A program made the translations under genes and the position numbers. A stretch of DNA of 64,000 nucleotides from an uncultured Clostridia bacterium (GTDB taxonomy: Bacteria > Bacillota > Clostridia > TANB77 > CAG-508), in NCBI GenBank assembly GCA_944388045.1, contig CALXHG010000001.1, positions 81,000-144,999 of the forward strand. Direction: 5' to 3'. This document shows positions 55,477 through 64,000 of the stretch, in pieces. Each line of letters starts with the position of its first letter. The first letter of the stretch is position 1. Under the pieces are notes generated by a model, which saw nothing but the letters and a program-made list of their open reading frames with translations, was not told the origin of the DNA and searched no databases.

Positions 55477-57885
55477 TTAATTTAGTTTAAATACAAATTC
55501 TTTATTTCTTTCAATTTTTCCATTCAATATTTCTTCAGCAATTTTATCTTCAACTAATTCTTGTATAGTTCTTCTTAATGGTCTTGCACCATAATTTTTA
55601 TCTATCTTAGTTTTTGAGATATCTTCAGCAACAGAAGAATCTATTTTTACCAAATAATTTTTTTCTTTAAGTCTATTTTCTACTTGTTTTAACATTATTT
55701 GAGCAATTTGTGTTATCTCATTTTCTTCTAGCTTATGAAATACAATTATTTCATCTATTCTATTTATAAATTCTGGTCTAAATTCTCTTTTTAATTCTTT
55801 CATAATCTCTTCTTTTGTTGACTCATATTCTTTTGTATTTGAATTTTTATCACTTTCAAAGCCCAATACTTTTTTATCAGTAATATATCTTGCACCAATA
55901 TTTGATGTCATTATAATAATTGTATTTTTAAAATCAACTTCTCTACCTTGTGAATCTGTGAGTCTTCCATCTTCTAATATTTGTAATAATAAATTCATTA
56001 CATCTTGATGAGCTTTTTCTATTTCATCAAATAAAATTAGAGAATATGGTTTTCTTCTAACTTTTTCTGTTAATTTACCTCCATTGTCAAATCCAACATA
56101 TCCAGGAGGAGCTCCTATAATTTTAGATATAGAATGAGGTTCCATATATTCAGACATATCTAATCTTATCATTGCACTTTCATTGTCAAATATACTTTCT
56201 GCTAAGGCTTTTGATAATTCTGTTTTGCCAACTCCTGTTGGTCCAAGAAATAAAAATGAACCTATAGGTCTATTAGGGTCATTTAGTCCAATCCTACCTC
56301 TTCTAATTGATTTAGAAACTGCTTCAACAGCTTCATTTTGCCCTATTACTCTTTTATGCAAATTTTCTTCTAAATGTAACATTTTTTCATTTTCGTTTTC
56401 ATTAAGTCTTTGTATTGGTATTCCTGTCCATTTAGAAATTACTTCTGCTATATTTTCTTCTCTTATTTCTGTAATATCTAGGTTTTTCTGTTTTTCCCAT
56501 TTGTTTATATTTTCGTTTAATTGTTCCATTATTTCTTTTTCTCTATCTCTTAAATTAGCAGCTCTTTCAAATTGTTGATTATAAATTGCCTCTTCTTTTT
56601 CTTTCTCAATTTTTTCTATTTCCTCTTGTAATTTTTTTATTTCATCTGGTTCAATAAATTTTCTTGTTCTAATTTTTGATGCAGATTCATCTATTAAATC
56701 TATTGCTTTATCAGGCAAATATCTATCTGTAATATATCTTATTGATAATTTTGTTGCAGATTTTATTGCTTCATCTGTTATTTTTACATTATGGTGTGCT
56801 TCATATTTATCCCTTATTCCATACAAAATTTCAATTGTTTCCGCTTCTGTTGGCTCATCTACCTGGATTGTTGTAAATCTTCTTTCTAAAGCAGAATCTT
56901 TTTCTATATATTTTCTATATTCTTCTAATGTAGTAGCTCCAATTAACTGTATCTCTCCTCTTGCCAATAAGGGTTTTAATATATTTGCAGCATCTATTGC
57001 CCCTTCTGCAGCACCAGCTCCAACTATTGTATGTATTTCATCTATAAATAATATTACATTTCCTACCTTTTTTACTTCACTTAAAGCTTTTTTTATTCTA
57101 TCCTCAAAATCTCCTCTATACTTAGTTCCAGCAACCATTCCAGAAAGGTCTAAGCTAACAATTCTTTTATCTATTAAGTTTTGCGGAACACCTCCAACAA
57201 CAATTCTTTCTGCCAATCCCTCTACAATAGCAGTTTTACCTACACCAGGTTCTCCAATTAAACAAGGATTATTCTTTGTTCTTCTTGATAAAATTTCTAT
57301 TATTCTTTCTATTTCTTTCTCTCTTCCAATAATATTGTCAAACTTTCCTTCTTCTGCTTTTTGTGTAATATCTTCTCCAAATTGATTTAAAATTGGTGTT
57401 TGAGAATTTTTATATTTATTATTTTTAATTTCTCTATTATTTTCTATATCCACTTCTTCATTAATTACTTTTGCTATTTCATTATATATTTGTGGTATTT
57501 CTACATTTAATTCTAAAATTATTTTTGTTGCAATACTATCTTCTTCTTTTAATATTGCTAATAACAAATGCTCTGTTCCTATATAATTATATCCTATTCT
57601 TCTGGCTTCTATAAAAGCATTTTCTAATATTCTTTTGCTTCTTGGAGTAAAACCTAAAGATTCTTGTATTTGCTTCCCATTTCCAAGCATTTCTTGAATT
57701 TCTTTTAATACTTTTTCTGGTGTAATTCCTTTATTTGATAATACTTTAGAAGCAACACCTTCACCTTCCTTGACAAGACCATATAAAATATGTTCTGTTC
57801 CTATATAATTATGGCCTAATTCAATTGATTTATCATTTGCAATTTCAATAACCTTTTTTGCTCTATTTGTAAATTTATAAATCAT
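55477..57885 (-). CDS. clpC: AAA+ unfoldase ClpC
   Basis: The 802-residue chaperone feeds ClpP. It has two Clp-N repeats (about 5-140), the first AAA domain with GEPGVGKTAIVEGLA and VILFIDEIHTIVGAGAAEGA, a UVR motif (about 415-450) that marks ClpC rather than ClpB, and the second AAA domain with GPTGVGKTELSKALAE. Usual partner genes ctsR, mcsA and mcsB are not adjacent. A 53-residue gene and a repeated hairpin lie directly upstream. No CtsR-type heptad repeat is apparent in the leader. Confidence 0.96.
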   Translation of the reverse strand: MIYKFTNRAKKVIEIANDKSIELGHNYIGTEHILYGLVKEGEGVASKVLSNKGITPEKVLKEIQEMLGNGKQIQESLGFTPRSKRILENAFIEARRIGYNYIGTEHLLLAILKEEDSIATKIILELNVEIPQIYNEIAKVINEEVDIENNREIKNNKYKNSQTPILNQFGEDITQKAEEGKFDNIIGREKEIERIIEILSRRTKNNPCLIGEPGVGKTAIVEGLAERIVVGGVPQNLIDKRIVSLDLSGMVAGTKYRGDFEDRIKKALSEVKKVGNVILFIDEIHTIVGAGAAEGAIDAANILKPLLARGEIQLIGATTLEEYRKYIEKDSALERRFTTIQVDEPTEAETIEILYGIRDKYEAHHNVKITDEAIKSATKLSIRYITDRYLPDKAIDLIDESASKIRTRKFIEPDEIKKLQEEIEKIEKEKEEAIYNQQFERAANLRDREKEIMEQLNENINKWEKQKNLDITEIREENIAEVISKWTGIPIQRLNENENEKMLHLEENLHKRVIGQNEAVEAVSKSIRRGRIGLNDPNRPIGSFLFLGPTGVGKTELSKALAESIFDNESAMIRLDMSEYMEPHSISKIIGAPPGYVGFDNGGKLTEKVRRKPYSLILFDEIEKAHQDVMNLLLQILEDGRLTDSQGREVDFKNTIIIMTSNIGARYITDKKVLGFESDKNSNTKEYESTKEEIMKELKREFRPEFINRIDEIIVFHKLEENEITQIAQIMLKQVENRLKEKNYLVKIDSSVAEDISKTKIDKNYGARPLRRTIQELVEDKIAEEILNGKIERNKEFVFKLN

Positions 57886-57910
57886 CTTATATAAATATCC
57901 TTATATTAAA

Positions 57911-57945
57911 ATTTAGGTTTTTAAGGATTTACCTATAAACCTATT
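57911..57945 (-). repeat. Leader hairpin, copy 2 of 2
   Basis: The same stem TAGGTTT/AAACCTA and inner AGG/CCT as at 469-507 is found here, 25 bases upstream of the clpC start and overlapping the stop codon of the 53-residue gene. Confidence 0.6.
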
Positions 57946-58102
57946 TATTACTTTTTTTCTGTTTTGTTATTTTTGCTAATTCCTCTGCTTTTTTCTTTTG
58001 TTCGGGTAATGGAATCCATGCAAAATAAGATGATACAAATTCACCATATTGTGTGGCATCTTCTCCAACTTCTGGATGTGACTGTTTTTGTTTTTCACTC
58101 AT
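57941..58102 (-). CDS. Small protein of 53 residues upstream of clpC
   Basis: An ATG at 58102 with AGAAAGGA upstream opens a 53-codon frame: MSEKQKQSHPEVGEDATQY at the start, FVSSYFAWIPLPEQKKKAEE in the middle, then a basic helix KQKKKSNK. It has no membrane helix and no recognised motif. It is probably cotranscribed with clpC, whose start lies 55 bases after its stop. It might be an adaptor or a small spore protein; there is no direct evidence. Confidence 0.6.
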   Translation of the reverse strand: MSEKQKQSHPEVGEDATQYGEFVSSYFAWIPLPEQKKKAEELAKITKQKKSNK

Positions 58103-58172
58103 AAAAATTTAATTCCTTTCTATAAAAGCTTATATTGTGTGCATTTGTGTGTACAAATCCATTTTATTCAAT

Positions 58173-58210
58173 AAAAAAGCACTCCTTTCATATAAGGTAT
58201 GTGCTTTTTT
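58173..58210 (-). terminator. Terminator of the spoVM operon
   Basis: The stem AAAAAAGCAC/GTGCTTTTTT with inner CCTT/AAGG pairing lies 15 bases after the spoVM-like stop and has T runs for both directions. Confidence 0.75.
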
Positions 58211-58225
58211 TATTTTTTTATTCAA

Positions 58226-58300
58226 TTAATCTTTAATTCCAAATAATAATTTTACTATTCCTCTTAAACATTTTGGAACTTTTTTTACAACAATAGTCAT
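58226..58300 (-). CDS. spoVM: SpoVM-like spore coat anchor peptide, 24 residues
   Basis: An AAAGGAGG site precedes ATG 58300 and a 24-residue frame, MTIVVKKVPKCLRGIVKLLF then GIKD. It aligns with Bacillus SpoVM (26 residues, with KLPKFLGGIVRAMLG) over the key helix: K-x-P-K-x-L-x-G-I-V, including the proline known to be important for curvature sensing. SpoVM is an amphipathic peptide marking the outer forespore membrane and anchoring SpoIVA. The size, motif order and ribosome binding site make the call convincing. Confidence 0.85.
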   Translation of the reverse strand: MTIVVKKVPKCLRGIVKLLFGIKD

Positions 58301-58322
58301 ATGTACCTCCTTTTTCGCTTTT

Positions 58323-58469
58323 TTAGCAGAGTAGCCATAATATACCTACAAGTATTACTATTACTCCTATTAAAAAGAGCCACCCAGTTATTGGAAGGAA
58401 TAATGCCAGCAAAATACCTAATCCCAGTCCTACTAGACATACTCCTAATGTCTTTTTTAAAATTTTCAT
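58323..58469 (-). CDS. Two-helix membrane protein cotranscribed with spoVM
   Basis: The 48-residue frame begins MKILKKTLGVCLVGLGLGI at ATG 58469 after GGAGGAAA. It has two hydrophobic helices (about 8-26 and 30-47) separated by PITGWLF and ends at WLLC. It lies 22 bases upstream of the spoVM-like start, so the two form a small operon. G and C are used more than in most neighbours. A forespore membrane role is inferred from context only. Confidence 0.7.
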   Translation of the reverse strand: MKILKKTLGVCLVGLGLGILLALFLPITGWLFLIGVIVILVGILWLLC

Positions 58470-58606
58470 TATGATTTCCTCCAACTTTTTATATATTATA
58501 TTAATTTAAAGAAAAAATGTGATTTTATGTAGAATTTTATTTACTCTAATTTTTATTATTTGTTCTATCATATTCAATAAATTTTTTTAATATGATTATT
58601 TAAGAC

Positions 58607-58724
58607 CAAAAGGGACCATTCCTAACAGAAAAAGGGACCGACCCCAACAAAAAAGGGACCGACCCCAACAAAAAAAGGGACCGACCCCAACAAAAAAGGG
58701 ACCGACCCCAACAAACTACCAAGA
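58607..58724. repeat. REP-like tandem repeats (GGGACCGACCCC)
   Basis: Four perfect units of AAAAAAGGGACCGACCCCAAC and one degenerate unit (GGGACCATTCCTAACAG) are arrayed with 21-23 base spacing, immediately upstream of the flippase gene at 58740. GGG/CCC can form a small hairpin. The sequence style resembles REP elements mobilised by RAYT (Y1) transposases; no RAYT gene is in this window. Confidence 0.85.
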
Positions 58725-58739
58725 AAGGTATATTTTTTT

Positions 58740-60092
58740 ATGAATAAAATAAAATTATTTATATTTAATACATTAATTCTGTTATTAAGTTCTGTTGTAT
58801 TACAAATTATTAGTACATATTTTCATGTTTATATATCAAATTCAATAGGAGAAGAAGCTGTTGGTGTATTTACATTAGTTATGTCTGTATATACATTTGG
58901 TATAACTTTAGCTTCTGCAGGAATTAATATTGCTACAACAAGAGTAGTTTCTGAAGAATTAGCAGCAAATAATGAAATTGGAAGTAAAAAAGCTGCTACT
59001 AGATGTGTATTATTTAGCTTACTTTTTGGGGTATGTGCAAGTACTATTTTTTTCATATTTTCAAATTTTATTACACTACATTGCTTACATAACCAAATTA
59101 ATAAAAATGTTATTTATTTAATTTGTATTGCACTGCCTTTTATTGCAATGTCTTCTGCTATTAATGGTTATTTTACTGCTGTAAGAAGAATATATAAAAA
59201 TGCCGTTTCTAAGTTTTTTGAAGAATTTGTAAAAATTTTATTTACATTTGTTTTGTTAAGTTTTTTTATGCCTAAAACAATAGATTTTGCATGTTATTGT
59301 TTAATTTTAGCAGATGTAATTTCTGAAGTACTTTCTTTTATAGCATTATTTGTATTTTATAAATTTGATAAACGAAAAAATTTATTAGAATCTAGATATA
59401 AAGATATAGATTCTTATAATAAACGTATTTTAAGAATTACTATTCCTGTTGCTTTAACATCATACTTACGTTCCGGTCTATCTACTATTAAACAATTAAT
59501 TATACCTTCCAGTTTGCAAAAAAGTGGAATGAATGCATCAAATAGTTTAATATCATATGGAATTGTAAATGGAATGGCAATGCCCATTATCATGTTTCCT
59601 GTTTTACTAGTAACTAGTTTTAGTAGTTTACTTGTACCAGAATTTTCTAGGTTATTAGTAGAAGAAAAATATAAAAAAATAAAAAAAATTTCTACAATTA
59701 TATTAAGTTTTACATTTGTTTTTGCTTTTATAATAACAATTTTTATTTTTACATGTTCTGATTTTTTAAGTAATTTAATTTATCATAAAAATGAAATTGG
59801 TAAGTATTTAAGAATACTTTCTCCTTTAATTATAATTATGTACTTAGATATTATAATTGATAGTATTTTAAAAGGATTAGATGCACAAGTTTCTGTTATG
59901 GCAATTAATGTTTTTGATTGTATAATAAGTATTGGTTTTATTTACTTTTTTGTACCAATTCTTGGTTTTAGTGGATATATTATCTCTATATTTATTAGTG
60001 AAGTTATAGATTTTACTTTAAGTCGGTGTAAAATTACTAAAGCTTTTAAAAAAACATACTTAGGTAGTTCAGGAAAATTTTTAATATTATAA
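58740..60092 (+). CDS. SpoVB/MOP-family lipid-linked sugar flippase
   Basis: The 450-residue protein has about 12-14 transmembrane helices of the MOP (MurJ/SpoVB/Wzx) superfamily. The start (FNTLILLLSSVVLQIISTYFHVYISNSIG) and AVGVFTLVMSVYTFGITLASAGINIATTRVVSEELA, which spans about residues 37-75, are typical for SpoVB-like proteins. SpoVB is needed for spore cortex peptidoglycan precursor transport. AAGAAAGG lies upstream of ATG 58740, within 20 bases of the last REP-like unit. It runs opposite to the sporulation genes next to it. Confidence 0.87.
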   Translation: MNKIKLFIFNTLILLLSSVVLQIISTYFHVYISNSIGEEAVGVFTLVMSVYTFGITLASAGINIATTRVVSEELAANNEIGSKKAATRCVLFSLLFGVCASTIFFIFSNFITLHCLHNQINKNVIYLICIALPFIAMSSAINGYFTAVRRIYKNAVSKFFEEFVKILFTFVLLSFFMPKTIDFACYCLILADVISEVLSFIALFVFYKFDKRKNLLESRYKDIDSYNKRILRITIPVALTSYLRSGLSTIKQLIIPSSLQKSGMNASNSLISYGIVNGMAMPIIMFPVLLVTSFSSLLVPEFSRLLVEEKYKKIKKISTIILSFTFVFAFIITIFIFTCSDFLSNLIYHKNEIGKYLRILSPLIIIMYLDIIIDSILKGLDAQVSVMAINVFDCIISIGFIYFFVPILGFSGYIISIFISEVIDFTLSRCKITKAFKKTYLGSSGKFLIL

Positions 60093-60249
60093 TATCAGCA
60101 TTTTTACAAAACAAATAAAAAGAGTATTATCAAGTAACATTAAAAAAATTTAGAAATATATGTATAGAATACTTTTTAGTTATATGTTATAATTAAAATT
60201 GTAATTTAAAATTAAACGCGTTTTTTTATATAGAAAGAAGTTGAAGCAA

Positions 60250-61002
60250 ATGTTTTCAAATATGGGAGATTATGAACCATGTGGAATATTCACTACTGGT
60301 CATTTTATTTTATTAACAGTAACTATAATATGTATAATACTTGCATTAAAATTTACATATAGAAAAAATAAAGAAGATGTTTACAAAATAATAAAAAATT
60401 TAACTATAATTATTTGCATACTTGAAATTATAAAAATAGTTTTTAGTATTTATCAAGGTTCTTTTGCAGATGTTAATTCATATGTTCCTCTATATTATTG
60501 TAGTATTTTATTATATGCAGGAATTTTAAGCTCTTTTGGAAAAGGAAATTTAAAAAAAGCAGGAGATGTATGTTTAGCAACAGGCTCAATTATTGGTGGA
60601 ATTGTTTTTTTAATTTATCCATCTACTTCATTGCCAATGTATCCGGCTTTCCATTTTTTAAGTATACATAGTTTCTTCTTTCATGGTACAATGGTATATC
60701 TAGGAATTTTAATAAATATTACAAATTATGTGGAATTAAAATTATCTGATGCAAAATATTTTGCAATTATAATAGCTATTATGAGTATTTTAGCATTAAT
60801 AGTAAATAAAATTTCAAATGGAAATTTAATGTTCATATCTCATAATTTTCCAGGTACTCCTATTGAAATAATATATAATTTGACTAATGGTAGCATTTGG
60901 TATAGTTTTATTATGATAGTAGTTCAAATGACTTTACCTTTCTATTTTTCTTATTTTGTTATAAAAATGATAAATCAAAAATATAACTTTCCTATTTTGT
61001 AA
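60250..61002 (+). CDS. YwaF/TIGR02206 family membrane protein
   Basis: The 250-residue protein has about six to seven membrane helices and the family features GHFILLTVTIICIILAL near the start, LPLYYCSILLYAGIL-like VPLYYCSILLYAG in the third helix and FHFLSIHSFFFHGTMVYLGI with histidines near residue 145. ATG at 60250 is chosen over TTG 60241 because AGAAAGAAG then has correct spacing. A TATAAT box lies near 60188. The function of the family is unknown. Confidence 0.75.
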   Translation: MFSNMGDYEPCGIFTTGHFILLTVTIICIILALKFTYRKNKEDVYKIIKNLTIIICILEIIKIVFSIYQGSFADVNSYVPLYYCSILLYAGILSSFGKGNLKKAGDVCLATGSIIGGIVFLIYPSTSLPMYPAFHFLSIHSFFFHGTMVYLGILINITNYVELKLSDAKYFAIIIAIMSILALIVNKISNGNLMFISHNFPGTPIEIIYNLTNGSIWYSFIMIVVQMTLPFYFSYFVIKMINQKYNFPIL

Positions 61003-61007
61003 ATAAA

Positions 61008-61052
61008 ATTCAAGTAGAGAATAAATATAGTAATTTTATCCTCTACTTGAAT
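61008..61052. terminator. Bidirectional terminator between convergent genes
   Basis: The perfect stem ATTCAAGTAGAG/CTCTACTTGAAT lies between the membrane protein gene ending at 61002 and the thioesterase gene ending at 61090. Confidence 0.75.
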
Positions 61053-61089
61053 AGTAAAATAAATTATTATTTATTTTAATTGCAATCCA

Positions 61090-61821
61090 TTATCTTAATT
61101 CAATTATTGCATGTAATTTCGAATTATCTTCACTTTTAATAGCTATCATATGTTTACCATTTTCATATAAATATTTACATCTAACATTTTCACCTAATTT
61201 AATTTCTTTTTTATAAGAAATCTGGAAAAAGTCAAATTCTTTAGAATTAAAATAAATATCATCTGGCAATGCTTCATTTGCTAAATCTAAATAATTTATA
61301 TTATGCATATGATGGTTTACATCTATATCAGATCTTTTAACAGAATATTCAACTTCTCTTGCATAGTTCTCTTGTTCTTTCAGTTTTTCAAAATCTTCAT
61401 CTGGTCCAAATGCAAATTTATCTAATTCTGGATTATATTTAAAAAGAATTTCATCTGTAACTCTTTCTAGTTTTTCTGTTTGAATATTTATCAATACCCA
61501 TTTTGACATTGCTTTTGCTATTACATTTCCTTGTTCATCTAGAACTTCAAAATCACGAAATGCATAAAATTTTAAAGAATGTCTAGACCATGTTCTTACT
61601 AATATTTTCTCAGCATATACTGGTCTTCTTATAATTTGAACTTTCCAATCTAGTAACACCCATGTTAAATGTGTTTTATCCATTGTTGGAATTCCATATC
61701 CTGCAATATTAGAATGTACACCTCCAATGTCCTCGAAAATTCCTAGTAATGATTTATTTGTAATCTTATTTTCTTTTCCTATTTGTGATAATTGTACATA
61801 ATATTCTCTTTCTATAACCAT
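61090..61821 (-). CDS. Acyl-ACP thioesterase
   Basis: The 243-residue enzyme releases fatty acids from acyl carrier protein. It contains two hot-dog folds of the FatA/FatB-like bacterial family. The N-terminal part shows GVHSNIAGYGI and THLTWVLLDWKVQI; the C-terminal part has RSDIDVNHHMHNINYLDLANEAL, with the Asn/His catalytic residues. It is 20 bases downstream of pgi and probably cotranscribed. Confidence 0.93.
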   Translation of the reverse strand: MVIEREYYVQLSQIGKENKITNKSLLGIFEDIGGVHSNIAGYGIPTMDKTHLTWVLLDWKVQIIRRPVYAEKILVRTWSRHSLKFYAFRDFEVLDEQGNVIAKAMSKWVLINIQTEKLERVTDEILFKYNPELDKFAFGPDEDFEKLKEQENYAREVEYSVKRSDIDVNHHMHNINYLDLANEALPDDIYFNSKEFDFFQISYKKEIKLGENVRCKYLYENGKHMIAIKSEDNSKLHAIIELR

Positions 61822-61841
61822 TTTGCTCCTCTTTTCAACTA

Positions 61842-63149
61842 TTAATATCCTGGTTTTTCCAATAATTTAAACATATTCTTTTTGTATTTTTCTACACCTG
61901 GTTGATTAAATGGATTAACACCTAAAATCATTCCAGACATTGCACATGCTTTTTCAAAGAAATATATTAAATGACCTAATGTTTCTTCATTTAATTCTGG
62001 TAATTCTAAAACTAAATTTGGAACATCGCCAGATGCATGTGCTTCTATTGTTCCTTCCATAGCTTTTTTATTTACATAGTCTAATGTTTTACCTGATAAG
62101 TAATTTAAACCATCTAAATTATCTTCTTCTTCTTTTAAGTCTATATCAGATTCAGATTTTTCTATTCTTATAACTGTTTCAAATAAATTTCTTCTTCCTT
62201 CTTGTATATATTGTCCCATAGAATGTAAATCTGTAGTAAAATCAACTCCTGTAGGGAAAATTCCTAATTGGTCTTTTCCTTCACTTTCCCCAAATAATTG
62301 TTTCCACCATTCAGTAAAATAATGCATTTTAGGCTCATAGTTTACTAATATTTCTATATTTTTATATAATTTATATAAAATATTTCTTACAACTGCATAT
62401 TGATAACATGCATTATATTTTAAATTTGAATCCTCATATTTTAATTGTGCATTTCGTGCACCTTCCATTAATTTATCTATATTAATTCCTGCAACAGCTA
62501 TTGGCAATAATCCAACTGCTGTTAATACAGAATATCTTCCACCAACATTATCTGGAATAACAAATGTTTCATAACCTTCTTCATTTGCTAATGTTTTTAA
62601 TGCTCCTTTTTCTTTATCTGTTGTAACATAAATTCTACTTCTAGCTTCATCTATTCCATATCTATTTTCTAATATTTCTCTAAAAATTCTAAATGCTATT
62701 GCTGGTTCTGTAGTTGTACCAGATTTTGAAATTACATTTACAGAAAAATCTTTAGTTCCTAAAACTTCTATTAAATCATTTAAATAATTTGGACTTAAAT
62801 TATTTCCAACATAAAGTATTTGAGGGCATTTTCTTGTTTTTTCTGGTAACATATTATAAAAAGTATTTGTTAAACTTTCTATAACTGCTCTAGCTCCTAA
62901 ATATGAGCCTCCTATTCCTATCACTACCAATACTTCTGAGTCTTCTTGTATTTTTTTTGCACATTTTTTTATTCTCTCAAATTCATCTTTATCATATTTT
63001 GTTGGCAATTCTAACCATCCAACAAAATCTTTTTCATCATTTGCTCTTTTATGCAATTGTTGATGTATTTCTTCTACAGTATCTTTATATTGCATAATTG
63101 TTTTTTGCTCTACTCCAGAATATTTTAAATTTAGTTTTAAATTTAACAT
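61842..63149 (-). CDS. pgi: Glucose-6-phosphate isomerase
   Basis: The 435-residue glycolytic enzyme shows [31 protein letters not shown], the catalytic glutamate region [15 protein letters not shown], and the [13 protein letters not shown] end. Length fits the short Firmicutes form. It lies between rpe and the thioesterase gene with gaps of 20 bases each, so the three form one operon. Confidence 0.97.
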   Translation of the reverse strand: MLNLKLNLKYSGVEQKTIMQYKDTVEEIHQQLHKRANDEKDFVGWLELPTKYDKDEFERIKKCAKKIQEDSEVLVVIGIGGSYLGARAVIESLTNTFYNMLPEKTRKCPQILYVGNNLSPNYLNDLIEVLGTKDFSVNVISKSGTTTEPAIAFRIFREILENRYGIDEARSRIYVTTDKEKGALKTLANEEGYETFVIPDNVGGRYSVLTAVGLLPIAVAGINIDKLMEGARNAQLKYEDSNLKYNACYQYAVVRNILYKLYKNIEILVNYEPKMHYFTEWWKQLFGESEGKDQLGIFPTGVDFTTDLHSMGQYIQEGRRNLFETVIRIEKSESDIDLKEEEDNLDGLNYLSGKTLDYVNKKAMEGTIEAHASGDVPNLVLELPELNEETLGHLIYFFEKACAMSGMILGVNPFNQPGVEKYKKNMFKLLEKPGY

Positions 63150-63169
63150 AAATTTTACCTTCTTTCTTT

Positions 63170-63829
63170 TTAATTTTTTAATTCATCTATAATTACTTTG
63201 TAATCAGATGCCATTAGAATTGCAGTTCCAGCAACTAATATATTTGCTCCAGCAGATTTTACTCTTGGTGCAGTTTTTAAATTAATACCTCCATCTACTT
63301 CTATGTCAATTTCTAGATTGTTTTTTTCTATATAATTTTTTAATGTACTTATTTTTTCTATCATATCTGTTATTAATGTTTGACCACCTTTACCAGGTTC
63401 TACTGTCATTATTAAACACATATGAATATATGGTAAATATTGATATATTTCTTCTATTGGTGTTTCTGGTTTTATTGCTATACCTACTCTTGAACCTTTT
63501 TCTTTTATTAGATTAATATTTTTAATAACATCTTCTTTTGTTTTACATGCTTCTAAATGAAATGTTATTATATTAGGTTCATCTGCTGAAAATACTTCTA
63601 TTCCTGTTTCTACATCTTCTACCATTAAATGTACATCTAATGGTAAGTTTGATATTCTTTTTATATAATTACTATATTGAATCATTTTTTGATATGTATC
63701 TTGTTTAACAAATTTACCATCCATTACATCTATGTGAAAATAATCTGTTTTAGATTTTTCTAATAATAAAAAAGTTTCTGCTTCATTTCCAGTTTCTACT
63801 GATAATATTGATGTTGAGATTTCTACCAT
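63170..63829 (-). CDS. rpe: Ribulose-phosphate 3-epimerase
   Basis: The 219-residue TIM-barrel enzyme interconverts ribulose-5-phosphate and xylulose-5-phosphate. Metal and catalytic residues are in [34 protein letters not shown] and [16 protein letters not shown] precedes the ATG. It is the first gene of the rpe-pgi-thioesterase run. The start of the gene differs a little from the common SIL(S/A)ADF pattern (SILSVETG). Confidence 0.93.
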   Translation of the reverse strand: MVEISTSILSVETGNEAETFLLLEKSKTDYFHIDVMDGKFVKQDTYQKMIQYSNYIKRISNLPLDVHLMVEDVETGIEVFSADEPNIITFHLEACKTKEDVIKNINLIKEKGSRVGIAIKPETPIEEIYQYLPYIHMCLIMTVEPGKGGQTLITDMIEKISTLKNYIEKNNLEIDIEVDGGINLKTAPRVKSAGANILVAGTAILMASDYKVIIDELKN

Positions 63830-63923
63830 TTTCTACCTCCAATTCTCATGAACATATTATATATTATTTAATTTAAAAAGTCTATAAAAAAATAAACATA
63901 AATATATAAAAAAATAGAAAAGC

Positions 63924-64000
63924 GTTACAGTTCAGTAGGAAATTTTGATATATTAATAATAAATAAATTTTGAATACGATTGGAGGAAATTTAGAATTTC
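63924..64000. mobile_element. Palindromic MITE-like element, copy 3, cut by window edge
   Basis: The left arm, GTTACAGTTCAGTAGGAAAT onward, and the inner arm with GAATACGATTGGAGGAAATT match copy 2 read in the opposite direction. The centre and right arm lie beyond the window. Confidence 0.75.

Noticed and set aside
57886..57960. CtsR operator in the clpC leader
   Set aside because: AGGTTTAT/AGGTAAAT resembles a direct repeat, but spacing and sequence do not fit the GGTCAAA heptad pair, and the same bases form a hairpin repeated upstream of an unrelated gene.
58607..58724. CRISPR array
   Set aside because: Units are directly tandem with no spacers of unique sequence, and no cas genes are present.

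Overview
The window is very AT-rich chromosomal DNA from a spore-forming, anaerobic member of the Clostridia, most likely an uncultured gut lineage (inference). The phylum call rests on Firmicutes gene orders (gdpP-rplI-dnaB; ireB-ruvX-DUF1292; sufC-B-D-S-U; rpsB-tsf) and strong AGGAGG-type ribosome binding sites. Sporulation is indicated by a 24-residue SpoVM-like peptide, a 46-residue Spo0E-like peptide and a SpoVB-type flippase. Anaerobic life is indicated by an anaerobic ribonucleotide reductase activase (nrdG), superoxide reductase (desulfoferrodoxin) and the SUF iron-sulfur system. Nearly all genes lie on the minus strand. No tRNA, rRNA or CRISPR array was seen.

Layout. 1-1478: end of an unknown gene and the ribosome-assembly GTPase ylqF/rbgA. 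1493-8200: an accessory island inserted directly upstream of ylqF. It holds a four-gene cassette (KilA-N protein, SWIM zinc-finger protein, trypsin-like protease, large serine recombinase), a decayed IS with long inverted repeats, an orphan 240-residue gene, and remnants of a parA-type gene. 8365-13937: one tight operon running from a VirB2-like two-helix membrane protein, through an 807-residue CpaE-like ATPase with AT-hooks and a GAF/degenerate-GGDEF membrane protein, into ireB, ruvX, DUF1292 and a small membrane protein. 14022-24237: cell-surface and housekeeping genes (glucosaminidase, Spo0E-like, the M16 pair yfmF/yfmH, a frameshifted pilin-like Big_2 adhesin, rpsU, nrdG, a large anchored protein). 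24312-33709: ftsH, tilS, dnaB, rplI, gdpP, mgtE, desulfoferrodoxin.

33910-43448: an unknown HExxH protein with a small partner, then mnmA and the suf operon. The suf operon is headed by a DtxR-type regulator with a C-terminal cysteine cluster and a perfect promoter/operator, and a structured RNA with a terminator lies in front of sufU. 43651-53872: AI-2E-type transporter, exonuclease III, LD-carboxypeptidase, tsf, rpsB and a three-gene ABC exporter, with an extreme T/A-only tract near 47 kb. 54545-64000: small membrane proteins, clpC, the SpoVM pair, a REP-like tandem repeat in front of a flippase gene, a YwaF-type membrane protein, acyl-ACP thioesterase, pgi and rpe.

Several repeat families are interspersed: palindromic MITE-like elements (31.6, 33.9, 36.3 and 63.9 kb), a three-copy intergenic element (8.2, 48.6 and 55.4 kb), and a two-copy leader hairpin (0.5 and 57.9 kb). 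The best candidates for something undescribed are the KilA-N/SWIM/protease/recombinase cassette, the AT-hook CpaE-like operon, the regulator and RNA of the suf operon, and the repeat families.
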